Notes: generated from the letters alone by a model not told the origin. Shown: positions 27,369-35,893, counted from the stretch's first letter. The stretch is DNA of 64,000 bases from Nocardia sp. BMG51109 (GCF_000526215.1 NZ_JAFQ01000004.1:248001-312000), one strand, 5' to 3'. Numbers and translations: made by a program.

Positions 27369-29111
27369 ATGCGTGTCATGGCACAGCTGGCCATGGTGAT
27401 GAACCTGGACAAATGCATCGGCTGTCACACCTGCTCGGTCACCTGCAAGCAGGCGTGGACCAACCGGGCGGGCACCGAGTACGTGTGGTTCAACAACGTC
27501 GAAACCCGTCCGGGACAAGGATATCCGAAGCAGTACCAGGATCAGGAGAAGTGGAAGGGCGGCTGGCGGCTGGACCGCAAGGGCCGGCTCACCCTGAAAT
27601 CCGGGTCGCGAATGAAGCGGCTGCTCAACATCTTCGCCAATCCGGACCTGCCCACGGTGTCGGACTACTACGACCCGTGGAGCTACGACTACGACAATCT
27701 GCTGAGCGCACCGGCCATGGACACCACCCCGGTGGCCAAGCCGAAATCGCTGATCACCGGCGAGGATACGAAGGTCACCTGGGGCGCCAACTGGGACGAC
27801 GACCTGGGTTCCGGCCCGGAGCAGGTCGGCAAGGATCCGTTGCTGGCCAAGCTGTCCGAACAGGTGAAGCTCGAGTTCGAGCAGACCTTCATGTTCTACC
27901 TGCCGCGCATCTGCGAGCACTGCCTCAACCCGTCCTGCGCGGCGTCGTGCCCCTCCGGCGCGATCTACAAGCGCACCGAGGACGGCATCGTCCTGGTCGA
28001 CCAGGACAAGTGCCGCGGCTGGCGGCAGTGCGTCACCGGCTGCCCGTACAAGAAGATCTACTTCAATCACAAGACGGGCAAGGCGGAGAAGTGCACGTTC
28101 TGCTACCCGCGCGTGGAGGTCGGCATCCCGACGGTGTGCTCGGAGACCTGCGTGGGGCGGCTGCGCTACATCGGGGTCATGCTGTACGACGCGGACGCCG
28201 TGCTCGACGCGGCGTCCGCGACCGACGACACCGACCTCTACCCGGCGCAGCTGGGCGTGTTCCTGAACCCGCACGATCCGCGCGTGATCGCCGAGGCGGA
28301 GCGCGCCGGAATCTCGCCCGAATGGATTGCCGCGGCGCAGGATTCGCCGGTCTACAAGCTGATCGTCGACTATCAGATCGCGCTGCCGCTGCATCCGGAG
28401 TACCGGACCATGCCGATGGTCTGGTACGTGCCGCCGCTGTCGCCGGTGGTCGATGTGCTGTCGGAGACCGGGAACGACGGCGAGAACGTGTCGAACCTGT
28501 TCGGCGCCATCGACGCCCTGCGCATCCCCGTGGAGTATCTGGCCGAACTGTTCACCGCGGGTGATGTCGGCCCGGTGCGCGCGGCGCTACAGCGGCTGGC
28601 CGGTATGCGGTCGTTCATGCGCTCGATCAACCTCGGCCAGGAGCCCGACCTGTCCATCCCGGAGTCGGTGCGGCTCGAGCCCGAGGAGATCGAGGCCATG
28701 TACCGGCTGCTGGCCATCGCCAAATACGAGGACCGCTACGTCATCCCCAGCGGAGCGACCTCCCGTGCGCACGAACTGGATTCGCTGGCGACCGGGTGCA
28801 GCCTGGACACCGACGGCGGCCCCGGTATGACCGCCTTCGACACCATGGTAGAGAAGTTCCACCTCACCGACACCAACGGCGCCGCACCCGAGGAGAAGTC
28901 GAACCGCGTCAACCTGCTCAACTGGGACGGCAAGCACACCGACGGCCTGCTGCCCGAGCGGAACGGGGCGAAGGGCAACGGGCACAACGGGTCCGGCGCC
29001 GACGGAGCCGACCGCGTGTCGGCGGTCGATACGAACGGCAATGGCTCCCACGCCGATACAACAGGCGGTTCCGGCGCCACCACGCCCGCGCCGAGCCGGG
29101 TGGCGAGATGA
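27369..29111 (+). CDS. narH: Nitrate reductase beta subunit, iron-sulfur electron carrier
   Basis: A 580-residue subunit passing electrons from NarI haems to NarG. Four cysteine groups are visible: CIGCHTCSVTC, CEHCLNPSCAASC, CRGWRQCVTGC (with Trp in place of one Cys, as expected for the 3Fe-4S centre), and CTFCYPRVEVGIPTVCSETC. The ATG at 27369 has GGAAGGAG upstream and aligns with NarH N-termini (MRVMAQLAMVMNLDKC). The last 45 or so residues are Gly/Asn/Ser/Thr/Ala-rich and absent from typical NarH, so the tail is probably disordered. It is followed by an unusual 256-bp gap before narJ. Confidence 0.95.
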   Translation: MRVMAQLAMVMNLDKCIGCHTCSVTCKQAWTNRAGTEYVWFNNVETRPGQGYPKQYQDQEKWKGGWRLDRKGRLTLKSGSRMKRLLNIFANPDLPTVSDYYDPWSYDYDNLLSAPAMDTTPVAKPKSLITGEDTKVTWGANWDDDLGSGPEQVGKDPLLAKLSEQVKLEFEQTFMFYLPRICEHCLNPSCAASCPSGAIYKRTEDGIVLVDQDKCRGWRQCVTGCPYKKIYFNHKTGKAEKCTFCYPRVEVGIPTVCSETCVGRLRYIGVMLYDADAVLDAASATDDTDLYPAQLGVFLNPHDPRVIAEAERAGISPEWIAAAQDSPVYKLIVDYQIALPLHPEYRTMPMVWYVPPLSPVVDVLSETGNDGENVSNLFGAIDALRIPVEYLAELFTAGDVGPVRAALQRLAGMRSFMRSINLGQEPDLSIPESVRLEPEEIEAMYRLLAIAKYEDRYVIPSGATSRAHELDSLATGCSLDTDGGPGMTAFDTMVEKFHLTDTNGAAPEEKSNRVNLLNWDGKHTDGLLPERNGAKGNGHNGSGADGADRVSAVDTNGNGSHADTTGGSGATTPAPSRVAR

Positions 29112-29367
29112 CGTCTCACCCCCACATCCGGCCCCGACGGTCGGAGGCGGCACAACGACCGCGGAGGTCGCGGCCGAGGGCTCGATACCCGTCCGATCCG
29201 ATCCGACCCGACACGGTAGCCCGGCCCGCCCGCACGTGGCACGTCGCATCGTCGCGGCGAGAGCCGGGTTCCGGCGGCATCTCTCGCCGGTCCGCTCGAC
29301 CACCGGAAACGCCCGATCGCCGACGTCCGCCCGGACGACGGGACGGCCGCGACGGAAGGACCACCCG
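29112..29367. other. Gap between narH and narJ
   Basis: These 256 bases lie inside an operon whose genes are normally close or overlapping. The frame of narJ is open through it but lacks homology and a plausible start, and the composition is Arg/Pro-codon rich. No promoter or hairpin was convincing. It may be decayed coding sequence or an extended leader for narJ. Confidence 0.4.
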
Positions 29368-30048
29368 ATGAGCCTGCTGAAACTACGCCGCCGCCCCGAG
29401 CCGGCCGTGCGGATGCCCGAGCGCGACCGCCGCCTGGTGTGGCGGATAGCGGCACTACTGCTCGACTACCCCGGCGAGAAAACCCTGGGTATGGCGGAGG
29501 AACTGAGTGCCGCCATCGCGGAATTGCCGGACGGGGTGCGCGACGACCTGGACCGCTTCCTCGTCCATCTGTGCACCACGGAACCGCTCACCCTGGCCCA
29601 GCAGTACGTCGAGACCTTCGACCTGCGCCGCCGCGCCAGCCTGCACCTGACCTACTACGCCTACGGCGACACCCGCAAGCGCGGCATGGCCCTGCTCAGG
29701 TTCAAGCACGCCTACCGCCACGCCGGCGCCGAACTCGACGACACGGAGCTGCCGGACCACCTCCCGGTGCTGCTGGAGTTCGCCGCCACCGTCGATCCGA
29801 TCGGCGGCGAACGCCTGCTCGGCGAGCACGTCCCCGTCATCGAGTTGCTGCGACTGTCGCTGTCGGACAGCGGATCTCCGTACGCGGGCGTCCTCGCCGC
29901 CGTGGTCGCGACCCTCCCGCCGCTGACCACCGCGGACCGCCGCCGCATCGCCGAGCTCGCCGCCCAGGGCCCGCCGGAGGAAGAGGTCGGCCTGGACCCG
30001 TTCGCCATGGACCCCTCGCTGTTCGCCGGAACGGAAGGCCGACGATGA
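29368..30048 (+). CDS. narJ: Nitrate reductase assembly chaperone
   Basis: A 226-residue helical chaperone (TorD/NarJ family) that binds apo-NarG, guides molybdenum-cofactor insertion and is not part of the final enzyme. Typical segments: WRIAALLLDYPGE near the start, LAQQYVETFDLRRRASLHLTYYAYGDTRKRG, and LPDHLPVLLEF. The ATG at 29368 has GGAAGGA upstream and fits the family length. Its TGA overlaps the narI ATG (ATGA). Confidence 0.93.
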   Translation: MSLLKLRRRPEPAVRMPERDRRLVWRIAALLLDYPGEKTLGMAEELSAAIAELPDGVRDDLDRFLVHLCTTEPLTLAQQYVETFDLRRRASLHLTYYAYGDTRKRGMALLRFKHAYRHAGAELDDTELPDHLPVLLEFAATVDPIGGERLLGEHVPVIELLRLSLSDSGSPYAGVLAAVVATLPPLTTADRRRIAELAAQGPPEEEVGLDPFAMDPSLFAGTEGRR

Positions 30049-30788
30049 CCACAGTCCTCTGGATGACCCTGCCCTACGTGGCATTCACCTCGTTCCTGCT
30101 CGGCCACCTGTGGCGCTACCGCAACGACCAATTCGGCTGGACCACAAGGTCTTCCCAGATCTACGAGAGCCGCCTGCTGCGCCTGGGCAGCCCGCTGTTC
30201 CACTTCGGGATGCTCGGCGTCATCGGCGGGCACGTGCTCGGCGTGCTCATCCCGGAGTCGTGGACGGCGGCGGTCGGCATCTCCGAGCACGTCTACCACC
30301 TGGTCGCGGTCTCGGCGGGCACGATCGCAGGCGTGGCCGTCATCGCGGGCATCGCCATCCTGCTCTACCGCCGCCTCACCGTGCCCGCCGTCCGGCAGGC
30401 CACCACCACCAACGACAAGGTGATGTACGTCCTGCTCGCCGGGGCCCTGATCACCGGCCTGCTCAATACCGTAGGCAGCAACCTGCTCTGGGGCAGGCAC
30501 AACTACCGCGAAACCGTATCCCCTTGGTTCCGAAGCCTTTTCACGCTCCACCCCGAACCCGAGCTGATGATCGGCACCCCCTGGACCTTCCAGGCCCACG
30601 GCCTGCTGGTCCTCACCCTCATCGGCATCTGGCCCTACACCCGCCTGGTCCACATGTTCAGCGCCCCCATCGGCTACCTGACCCGCCCCTACATCGTCTA
30701 TCGCAGCAAGGAACAAGACGCCCCCGACAAGCGGCGCTACGCCCGAGCCTGGGAATCCCCGGCGGTCCCACCGACCCGAACCCGCTGA
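30045..30788 (+). CDS. narI: Nitrate reductase gamma subunit, cytochrome b
   Basis: A 247-residue membrane subunit with five helices (around residues 3-20, 47-68, 85-112, 126-145 and 180-200). It binds two b haems and oxidises menaquinol. Likely haem ligands lie in FHFGMLGVIGGH, EHVYHLVAV, FQAHGLLVL and TRLVHMFSAP. It starts inside the narJ stop codon (ATGA overlap). It is the last nar gene; the next gene has its own promoter. Confidence 0.93.
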   Translation: MTTVLWMTLPYVAFTSFLLGHLWRYRNDQFGWTTRSSQIYESRLLRLGSPLFHFGMLGVIGGHVLGVLIPESWTAAVGISEHVYHLVAVSAGTIAGVAVIAGIAILLYRRLTVPAVRQATTTNDKVMYVLLAGALITGLLNTVGSNLLWGRHNYRETVSPWFRSLFTLHPEPELMIGTPWTFQAHGLLVLTLIGIWPYTRLVHMFSAPIGYLTRPYIVYRSKEQDAPDKRRYARAWESPAVPPTRTR

Positions 30789-30997
30789 GCACCCCGCAGA
30801 TCACAAGTCGCCTCCGCCGAACAGCTCGACGACGCGGATCCGATAGTAGGCAGCGGTGACCGCAGGCTGCTCCGAGCCCGCACCGAACTCGGCCGCACCA
30901 CCGCGGATACGAACTCGAGTCAACGGTGACCGGGGCCGGGCCGGTTTCGGCACCCGGAATGCACCGCAGATGCTCTCCGAGGCCGATGTGAAAAGCG

Positions 30998-31033
30998 TTG
31001 TCCAACAATCAAGTCCACACTAATATCGAACAC
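30998..31033 (+). promoter_or_regulatory. Leaderless promoter of the DUF222-HNH gene
   Basis: TTGTCC at 30998-31003 and TAATAT at 31021-31026 are separated by 17 bp, close to the sigma-70-type consensus. The ATG of the next gene is 7 bases after the -10 box, so transcription should begin at the start codon. This argues against an upstream in-frame start at 30998, which would lie in the -35 box. Confidence 0.75.
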
Positions 31034-32818
31034 ATGAGCGACAGCGTGGCGATCCTCGACGGCGAGCGGGAACTGCTCGCCGAAATCGCCGCGGCCGCTC
31101 GCGAGGAGGCCGCCGCGGCCGCCCGGAAGATGGCGCTGGCGGCACAGTATGTCGCCCTGCGGTCCGATCACGCCGCTGCCGCACCCGGGGCCGATTTCGA
31201 TGCGGAGGCTGCTCGGAGGTCGGGGATCGCGGAGGTGGCACTGGCTACCACGAACAGTTATCCGGCCGTCGGTGCATGGATCCGCACCACCCGAACTCTG
31301 GAGCGGCACAACGATATCCGGGAGGCGTTCGTTACCGGCCGGATCGGCACGGCACAGGTGCGCACGATCTGTGAACACACCGCCGCGGCCCCGGCGGCGG
31401 TCGTGTTCGCCATCGAACCCACCGTCGTCGCGGTGGCGCAGCGCCTGGCGCCACGAGCGCTGGGGGTCGAGATCGATCGGCTACTGCTGGAATCCGATCC
31501 GGAGGGCGCCGAGCATGCTGTCGAGCGGGCACAGCAGAGTCGGCGGGTGAATTCGCAGCGGGCGCCGCACGGAATGGGTGCGGTCAGGGCGGTGCTTACC
31601 GCCGCGGAGACCACCGAGATCTGGCAGCAGCTGCGGCAGATGGTCAAGACCGTGTGCGCCCTCGATCACCGCGATGTGCAGCAGCGCTATGCCGACGCCT
31701 ACATGGCGGTGGTGCGCGGACACAGTAGCCTGCGATGCACCTGCCAGAGCGCGGACTGCGCCGCCCGCCACAACCCGGTCCATGCCACGCCCGAGGTTCA
31801 GCTGCACATCAGTTGCGATGTCGACACCCTGCTCGGCATCGGCGGTAGCCCGGCCGTCCTCGACGGCTACGGCTGCCTGGACGCCGCCACCACCCGTGAA
31901 CTCGCGAAAGACGCGACCTGGCAAGCCATCATCCACACCGCCGAGCGGCTCGACATCGCTCCCACGCGCTCAGCGGTCCACGCGGGCATGGCGCCTGCCG
32001 ATGTCGGCGCGGAGGCGATGGCCGCCAACAATCCGTTGCTGGCGACATATCCTGGCCACAAGATTCGCCGCCGCACCGAGCCGAGGCGCGACCGCACCCG
32101 GAACAGTCCACATATCGACAACAGTCCGCATATCGACTGCGGCACAAGACATTTCGAAACATATTCTGACGATTCCCCCGCAGCCGACGCCGTCAGTGCG
32201 GGTTCGCCGTCACGGCCACGTCCGGACACATCCGTCGAACACAGCGCCGCCGCACGAGAATTGGTCCCCCAGCCGCCCCCGGACACTGGGGTGAGCGTCG
32301 CCCGCACCCGCCGCCTACCCGCCGGCGCCGTATTCGGCACGGCTCCGCGCCGCACCACCCGCCCCTCCCCCGTGCTCTGGCAACAGGTCATCGACAACCT
32401 CGAAGCCATGGCCGACAAGAATCCCGCGGCAATTCGCGCCTGGGATCCACACGGGCACGGCGGATTTCACCAAGCACCACCCGGTGCCCTCACCTACCAA
32501 CCCGGTGCCGCACTCACCGCGGCGGTCCGGCTGCGCGACGGGACCTGCCGCCACCCGGGCTGCACCACCCCCGCCACCGACTGCCAGATAGACCACATCG
32601 TCCCCTTCGACCACCGCAACCCGGCAGTGGGCGGCTGGAGCGTCCTCGGCAATCTGCAATGCCTGTGCCGACTCCACCACGCCCTGAAGACCGCCGAACT
32701 CTGGCAATACGAAATGCTCGGCCTCGGCATCATCCACGCCTGGAACACCCACGGCCAACAGGGGTTCACCCTGCCCGCCCACCGGGCAGCCCGACCTGCC
32801 GGAACGGGAGTCGTCTAG
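31034..32818 (+). CDS. DUF222-HNH endonuclease (13E12-like repeat family)
   Basis: A 594-residue protein. The N-terminal half is the helical DUF222 domain (GERELLAEIAAAAREEAAAAARKMALA onward). The C-terminus is an HNH nuclease with zinc-type cysteines RDGTCRHPGC, then CQIDHIVPFDH and CRLHHALK. Between them is a polar linker holding an 18-bp duplicated segment (32102-32119 and 32120-32137) coding NSPHID twice. The family is multicopy in Nocardia, Gordonia and mycobacteria and is often called the 13E12 repeat family, suggesting selfish or recombinogenic behaviour. It is monocistronic, with a clear leaderless promoter. Confidence 0.85.
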   Translation: MSDSVAILDGERELLAEIAAAAREEAAAAARKMALAAQYVALRSDHAAAAPGADFDAEAARRSGIAEVALATTNSYPAVGAWIRTTRTLERHNDIREAFVTGRIGTAQVRTICEHTAAAPAAVVFAIEPTVVAVAQRLAPRALGVEIDRLLLESDPEGAEHAVERAQQSRRVNSQRAPHGMGAVRAVLTAAETTEIWQQLRQMVKTVCALDHRDVQQRYADAYMAVVRGHSSLRCTCQSADCAARHNPVHATPEVQLHISCDVDTLLGIGGSPAVLDGYGCLDAATTRELAKDATWQAIIHTAERLDIAPTRSAVHAGMAPADVGAEAMAANNPLLATYPGHKIRRRTEPRRDRTRNSPHIDNSPHIDCGTRHFETYSDDSPAADAVSAGSPSRPRPDTSVEHSAAARELVPQPPPDTGVSVARTRRLPAGAVFGTAPRRTTRPSPVLWQQVIDNLEAMADKNPAAIRAWDPHGHGGFHQAPPGALTYQPGAALTAAVRLRDGTCRHPGCTTPATDCQIDHIVPFDHRNPAVGGWSVLGNLQCLCRLHHALKTAELWQYEMLGLGIIHAWNTHGQQGFTLPAHRAARPAGTGVV

Positions 32819-32880
32819 AGTTCGAGCCTACAGGTTCGGGATGTCGCTCGCGGTTGTGTCCGCCAACGCGCCCAGGCGTA

Positions 32881-33060
32881 GTGAATGCGCCGCTCACCGA
32901 GCACGATAACTACGTGCGCTCGATAGCGTTCAGTCCGGACGGGCGGCTTATGGTCACGATCGCCGAAGACGACGATCTCATCCTCTGGGAGACATCCGAT
33001 TCGGCGAGCCGCTCATCCGGCGGGGGGCCGCCGAATGAGCGGCTCGACCACATCCCGTAG
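32881..33060 (+). pseudogene. Isolated WD40-repeat fragment
   Basis: A 59-codon frame whose first 40 residues read like one WD40 blade: HDNYVRSIAFSPDGRLMV followed by TIAEDDDLILWETSD. A functional propeller needs about seven blades, so this is a remnant of a larger WD40 protein, as in AAA/NACHT-WD40 proteins of actinobacteria. The rest of the frame runs through a strong hairpin and is probably not real protein. No partner fragment was found in the window. Confidence 0.6.
33005..33046. terminator. Strong hairpin, likely bidirectional terminator
   Basis: A 19-bp stem with one mismatch and a GGGG loop: arm CGAGCCGCTCATC... at 33005-33023 and its complement at 33028-33046. It lies between the plus-strand HNH gene/WD40 fragment and the converging HTH-TPR gene ending at 33136. 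Confidence 0.7.
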
Positions 33061-33135
33061 CATCCAGTATTGTTGTGGCACAACGCGTAATTCTATTAAT
33101 GCGTGCGATAATCCTATGTCACTGTATTCGGTCGA

Positions 33136-34317
33136 TCATCGGATGAACAGCACCTCATCGGCGACCGCATCGAGATCGCGCAGTGCACAACTACCGTCCC
33201 ACGGTGACAGCAGATCACGGGTCTTCCGGTAGTTCTCCCGCAACCGTGGCGAGGTGTTCTTCCTGGCGAGTTGAACGGCTTGCTTGGCGGCGTCGGTGGC
33301 GCGATCGAGGTCCTGCGGTGCGGTGAGCCGAGCCAATCGGAGCAGTGTCGAAGCCTGATCGCGTACAGCATCCGACGGGATGAGTGGCAACGACTCCTCC
33401 ACTGCCTCAGCCGCACCCCGGCGGTCGCCGGTCGCTTCCAAGACGGAACCGTTGAGGTAGATGGAGACCCATTCGGCCATCATGTAGGCGTACGACTGGG
33501 CGGGCGTCGTCCTGTCCGTGTATTTTCGCGAGACAGTTTCCAGCTGTTTACGGGCATCCTGTCGTCGGTTGGCGTGCGCGTACGCCTCCGCAGCGTGCAA
33601 TGCCAAGAGGTCGGCCATCCGGGGGTCACGTACTCGGATGGCCAGCGCACCCTCGGCGTAGTCGGCGGCATCGGAGTACCGGTGGGTCCCCACAGCGAGA
33701 CAGGTGCGATCTACCAGGATCCCGGCTTGCACGTCGGTGTCGCCCGCCTCTAGTGCGTGCTCGTATGCCTGCTTGTACAGCCGGTCGGCCAGCCTGGTCT
33801 CCTTCTGATCCCATGCCGCCCACGCGCTGGAAGCAACCGATTCAGCGGTCAGCCGTGACAGATCAGGTTTCAACAGCTCCGGGCAGTACGGCAACAGCGA
33901 CGTGCAGGTACGCGCCGCGGCGTCGATGAGCGGTTTAGCGGCGTCGGAACCCAGTGAGTCGTCCAGCAGCTTCAGCGTGTGCACGGTTTGCCGCAGATGC
34001 CCGATTGACGCCGGGGTGACAGTCGGCGTAGCCGAACCCGCTGTGGCTGCCGCCAGAGCCGCTGTCTTCAGGAATTCCCTTCGATCCACGTCATCCTCCT
34101 CGACGAGCACTTCGAAACGTGCTCGCACCACAGGATCCAGTGTTGCGCAAACCTCGTCCAGCGCAAGCTGGGCGGTCTTATTAATACCGGATTGTCCTCT
34201 CTCCCAACCACTTACAGTTCTCTGGCCGCAGCCGAGCATCCGGGCGAAGTCGGCCTGACTCATCCGCAGCGCCATGCGCAGCGCCTTCACTGCCGCGCCC
34301 GTCCACCAAGTGGTCAC
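33136..34317 (-). CDS. HTH-TPR transcriptional regulator
   Basis: A 393-residue regulator. Residues about 8-60 form an XRE-type helix-turn-helix (MSQADFARMLGCGQRTVSGWERGQ). A hydrophobic DRREFLKTAALAAATAG segment follows, then about 290 residues of helical TPR-like repeats (for example SAWAAWDQKETRLADRLYKQ). The architecture resembles RRNPP-type peptide-sensing receptors and large HTH-TPR families in streptomycetes. The GTG at 34317 is the likely start. It is divergent from a chain of small genes beginning 120-290 bp away, which it probably controls. The ligand is unknown. Confidence 0.8.
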   Translation of the reverse strand: MTTWWTGAAVKALRMALRMSQADFARMLGCGQRTVSGWERGQSGINKTAQLALDEVCATLDPVVRARFEVLVEEDDVDRREFLKTAALAAATAGSATPTVTPASIGHLRQTVHTLKLLDDSLGSDAAKPLIDAAARTCTSLLPYCPELLKPDLSRLTAESVASSAWAAWDQKETRLADRLYKQAYEHALEAGDTDVQAGILVDRTCLAVGTHRYSDAADYAEGALAIRVRDPRMADLLALHAAEAYAHANRRQDARKQLETVSRKYTDRTTPAQSYAYMMAEWVSIYLNGSVLEATGDRRGAAEAVEESLPLIPSDAVRDQASTLLRLARLTAPQDLDRATDAAKQAVQLARKNTSPRLRENYRKTRDLLSPWDGSCALRDLDAVADEVLFIR

Positions 34318-34324
34318 ATCGCCT

Positions 34325-34339
34325 CGCTAGAAATCGCTA
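34325..34339. promoter_or_regulatory. Direct repeat at the divergent promoter
   Basis: CGCTA occurs at 34325-34329 and 34335-34339, exactly 10 bp apart and followed each time by an A-rich triplet, immediately upstream of the HTH-TPR start codon. One-turn spacing suits a dimeric regulator. Candidate operator only. Confidence 0.35.
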
Positions 34340-34442
34340 AAGCCCGTGTAGTCCTACCCTTTGCTCAGGATCGTTGCAGGTCCAGCCTTGTTACGTACTG
34401 GAACAGAAAGATTGCCCGATCTGAGTCAAAGGGAATCCGAAA

Positions 34443-34601
34443 ATGGGCTGGAGTTGGACCCACAAGTGGCGGAGTGTCCTCGCGGCAATTTCGCCATCCC
34501 TCGCGGTTCTGGCCTTCGGCGTCTCCGGGCGCCTCCCCGCCGGGGTCTTCCTTCATCGCCCCGGCGGCAGGCATCCGACCCTGTCGAGTCGACCGAGGTA
34601 G
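34443..34601 (+). CDS. Possible 52-residue secreted or membrane peptide
   Basis: The ATG has AAGGGAA about 7 bases upstream. The product begins MGWSWTHKWRSVLAAISPSL and continues with AVLAFGVSG, a positively charged start followed by an 18-residue hydrophobic core like a signal peptide or membrane anchor, then a basic Pro/Arg tail. The stop TAG lies 5 bases before the next ATG, so the two could be translationally coupled. It is divergent from an HTH-TPR regulator. The small size makes this tentative. Confidence 0.35.
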   Translation: MGWSWTHKWRSVLAAISPSLAVLAFGVSGRLPAGVFLHRPGGRHPTLSSRPR

Positions 34602-34606
34602 TCGAG

Positions 34607-34777
34607 ATGACTTGCGGGACAGAGCGAAACGAGTGCAGCGCGGAGCCGATGATCACCGATCGCGAATATGCAGGGTGGCTACTCAGGATGCACGCCGACC
34701 ACGCGGCGCCGGGTGTGTGCCCGTCGTACCTGGCCGCGGCCGCGTACACCAGCGCCGGAATGGGGGATTACGAGTGA
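34607..34777 (+). CDS. Small unknown protein, cassette gene 1
   Basis: 56 residues, including TDREYAGWLLRMHADHAAPG and PSYLAAAAYTSAG; mostly helical by eye, with three cysteines. No family was recognised. The ATG at 34607 has GAGG about 9 bases upstream; an internal ATG at 34649 is possible. Its TGA overlaps the GTG of the next gene (GTGA), the first of several such overlaps. Confidence 0.55.
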   Translation: MTCGTERNECSAEPMITDREYAGWLLRMHADHAAPGVCPSYLAAAAYTSAGMGDYE

Positions 34778-35133
34778 ACGCCCGCACAGTGGAGCCGTCC
34801 GCCAGTGGGGCCGACCGGCCGATGCGAGTCATCATCTGGATACGCGCCGATCTGTCGGGCCCAAGCGCCGACCGGCACTATCGGATGATCCGCCGCGAGA
34901 TCGACGACGGCCCGTACGAGCTGGTGCGCGAGTACATCGGTGCCGCGAGCATGTGGGCGGCGCCCACGGCACAACTGATCAGCGCGTGCGCGGCCGCCGA
35001 CGTCGACGGCGTATTCACCCCGAGTAGCGAACACCTCGGCGACGGCCTGATCACGGCATCCGCGTTCGCGTCCGTGATGGCCGTCGAGCCGCGCGAATGC
35101 TGGCTACGCGGCCGGCGGGTGGACCGGCCGTGA
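34774..35133 (+). CDS. Small unknown protein, cassette gene 2 (resolvase-fold-like?)
   Basis: 119 residues. The order strand (RVIIWIRAD), helix (DRHYRMIRREID), strand (YELVREYIGA), helix (TAQLISACAAADVDGVF) loosely follows the N-terminal domain of serine recombinases. The catalytic Y-x-RVS serine and key arginines are not evident, so it would be a degenerate or repurposed fold if related at all. GTG start overlapping the previous stop; its own TGA overlaps the next GTG. Confidence 0.6.
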   Translation: MNARTVEPSASGADRPMRVIIWIRADLSGPSADRHYRMIRREIDDGPYELVREYIGAASMWAAPTAQLISACAAADVDGVFTPSSEHLGDGLITASAFASVMAVEPRECWLRGRRVDRP

Positions 35134-35477
35134 GCGGCGAGGCGCCCGCGCTGGGCATGACGCTGGCGGTCTGGGCGTTCGTGTGCATGACCCTGTACTG
35201 GTTCGCGAAGGTGATTCCTGCCGACGACACCCCGGCACCGGAACCGCAACCGGAAAGGGGGACGTACACGATCCGGCTCCGTCTCGACCATGAGGGCCGC
35301 GGTGCACCGATCGCCGATTCGACGACCGCCCATCGTGGGATGCAATTGCATCGCAACTGCGACCGGCACTGGTGCGCCAGCAAGCGCGACGCCTACCGCT
35401 GGCTGGTCGACAACGGCGAACTGACCCCGGACAGCAGCCGATTCCCCAATGATTCACAACCACGAGATTCGAGGTGA
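35130..35477 (+). CDS. Small single-pass membrane protein, cassette gene 3
   Basis: 115 residues. One hydrophobic helix (TLAVWAFVCMTLYWFAKVI, residues about 11-29) and a Pro/Glu linker precede a soluble domain with HRNCDRHWCASKRDAYRWLV. The cysteine/histidine spacing could bind metal. GTGA overlaps at both ends place it firmly in the operon. No family recognised. Confidence 0.6.
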   Translation: MSGEAPALGMTLAVWAFVCMTLYWFAKVIPADDTPAPEPQPERGTYTIRLRLDHEGRGAPIADSTTAHRGMQLHRNCDRHWCASKRDAYRWLVDNGELTPDSSRFPNDSQPRDSR

Positions 35478-35893
35478 GGATGACTGTCACCGTCCCGTCC
35501 GAACGCGAGATCGCGGCAGCACTGAGCGGTTTTGTGCCCGAGGCACATCTGTGCACGGATGTGCTGCGCGCGGCATGGATGCTGAGCAGCCTCGACAGAT
35601 GGCTCGTGCTCGACGCGGCCCGCACGCTCGACGGCGATACCGCACCGGAAACGTTGTCCGCATTGGGGTTCGGCGACTTCCGAATGCACACCCTGGCCAT
35701 GCATCAAACCATTGCGCTGACCGGGCAGGAAACCCACTACGCACCGGAGACGCCGTTCAGCGTCGAACGTGCTCACCTCATCGTGCAGTTCCATATTGCC
35801 TGCCGGGCGAAGCGCTGCCCGCGCAAAGCTGCCGCACTACAGGTGTTGGCCGGGGCCGGTCGTCTGGTGCCGTCCACGACACGTCCGCGGTGA
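35474..35893 (+). CDS. Small unknown protein, cassette gene 4
   Basis: 139 residues, helical, with two cysteines near the C-terminus (ACRAKRCPRK). No family recognised. The GTG at 35474 preserves the 4-bp overlap with gene 3; an in-frame ATG two codons later is an alternative. Its TGA overlaps the start of gene 5. Confidence 0.55.
   Translation: MRMTVTVPSEREIAAALSGFVPEAHLCTDVLRAAWMLSSLDRWLVLDAARTLDGDTAPETLSALGFGDFRMHTLAMHQTIALTGQETHYAPETPFSVERAHLIVQFHIACRAKRCPRKAAALQVLAGAGRLVPSTTRPR

Noticed and set aside
30998..31033. Earlier start for the HNH gene at 30998
   Set aside because: That codon lies in the -35 box of a well-formed promoter whose start point is the downstream ATG.
32102..32137. 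Two 18-bp copies as a CRISPR-like repeat
   Set aside because: Directly adjacent without spacers and in frame inside the HNH gene; simple coding duplication.
34361..34606. Upstream extension of cassette gene 1
   Set aside because: Arg/Pro-rich sequence without homology; a separate small ORF with its own ribosome site occupies the same bases in another frame.
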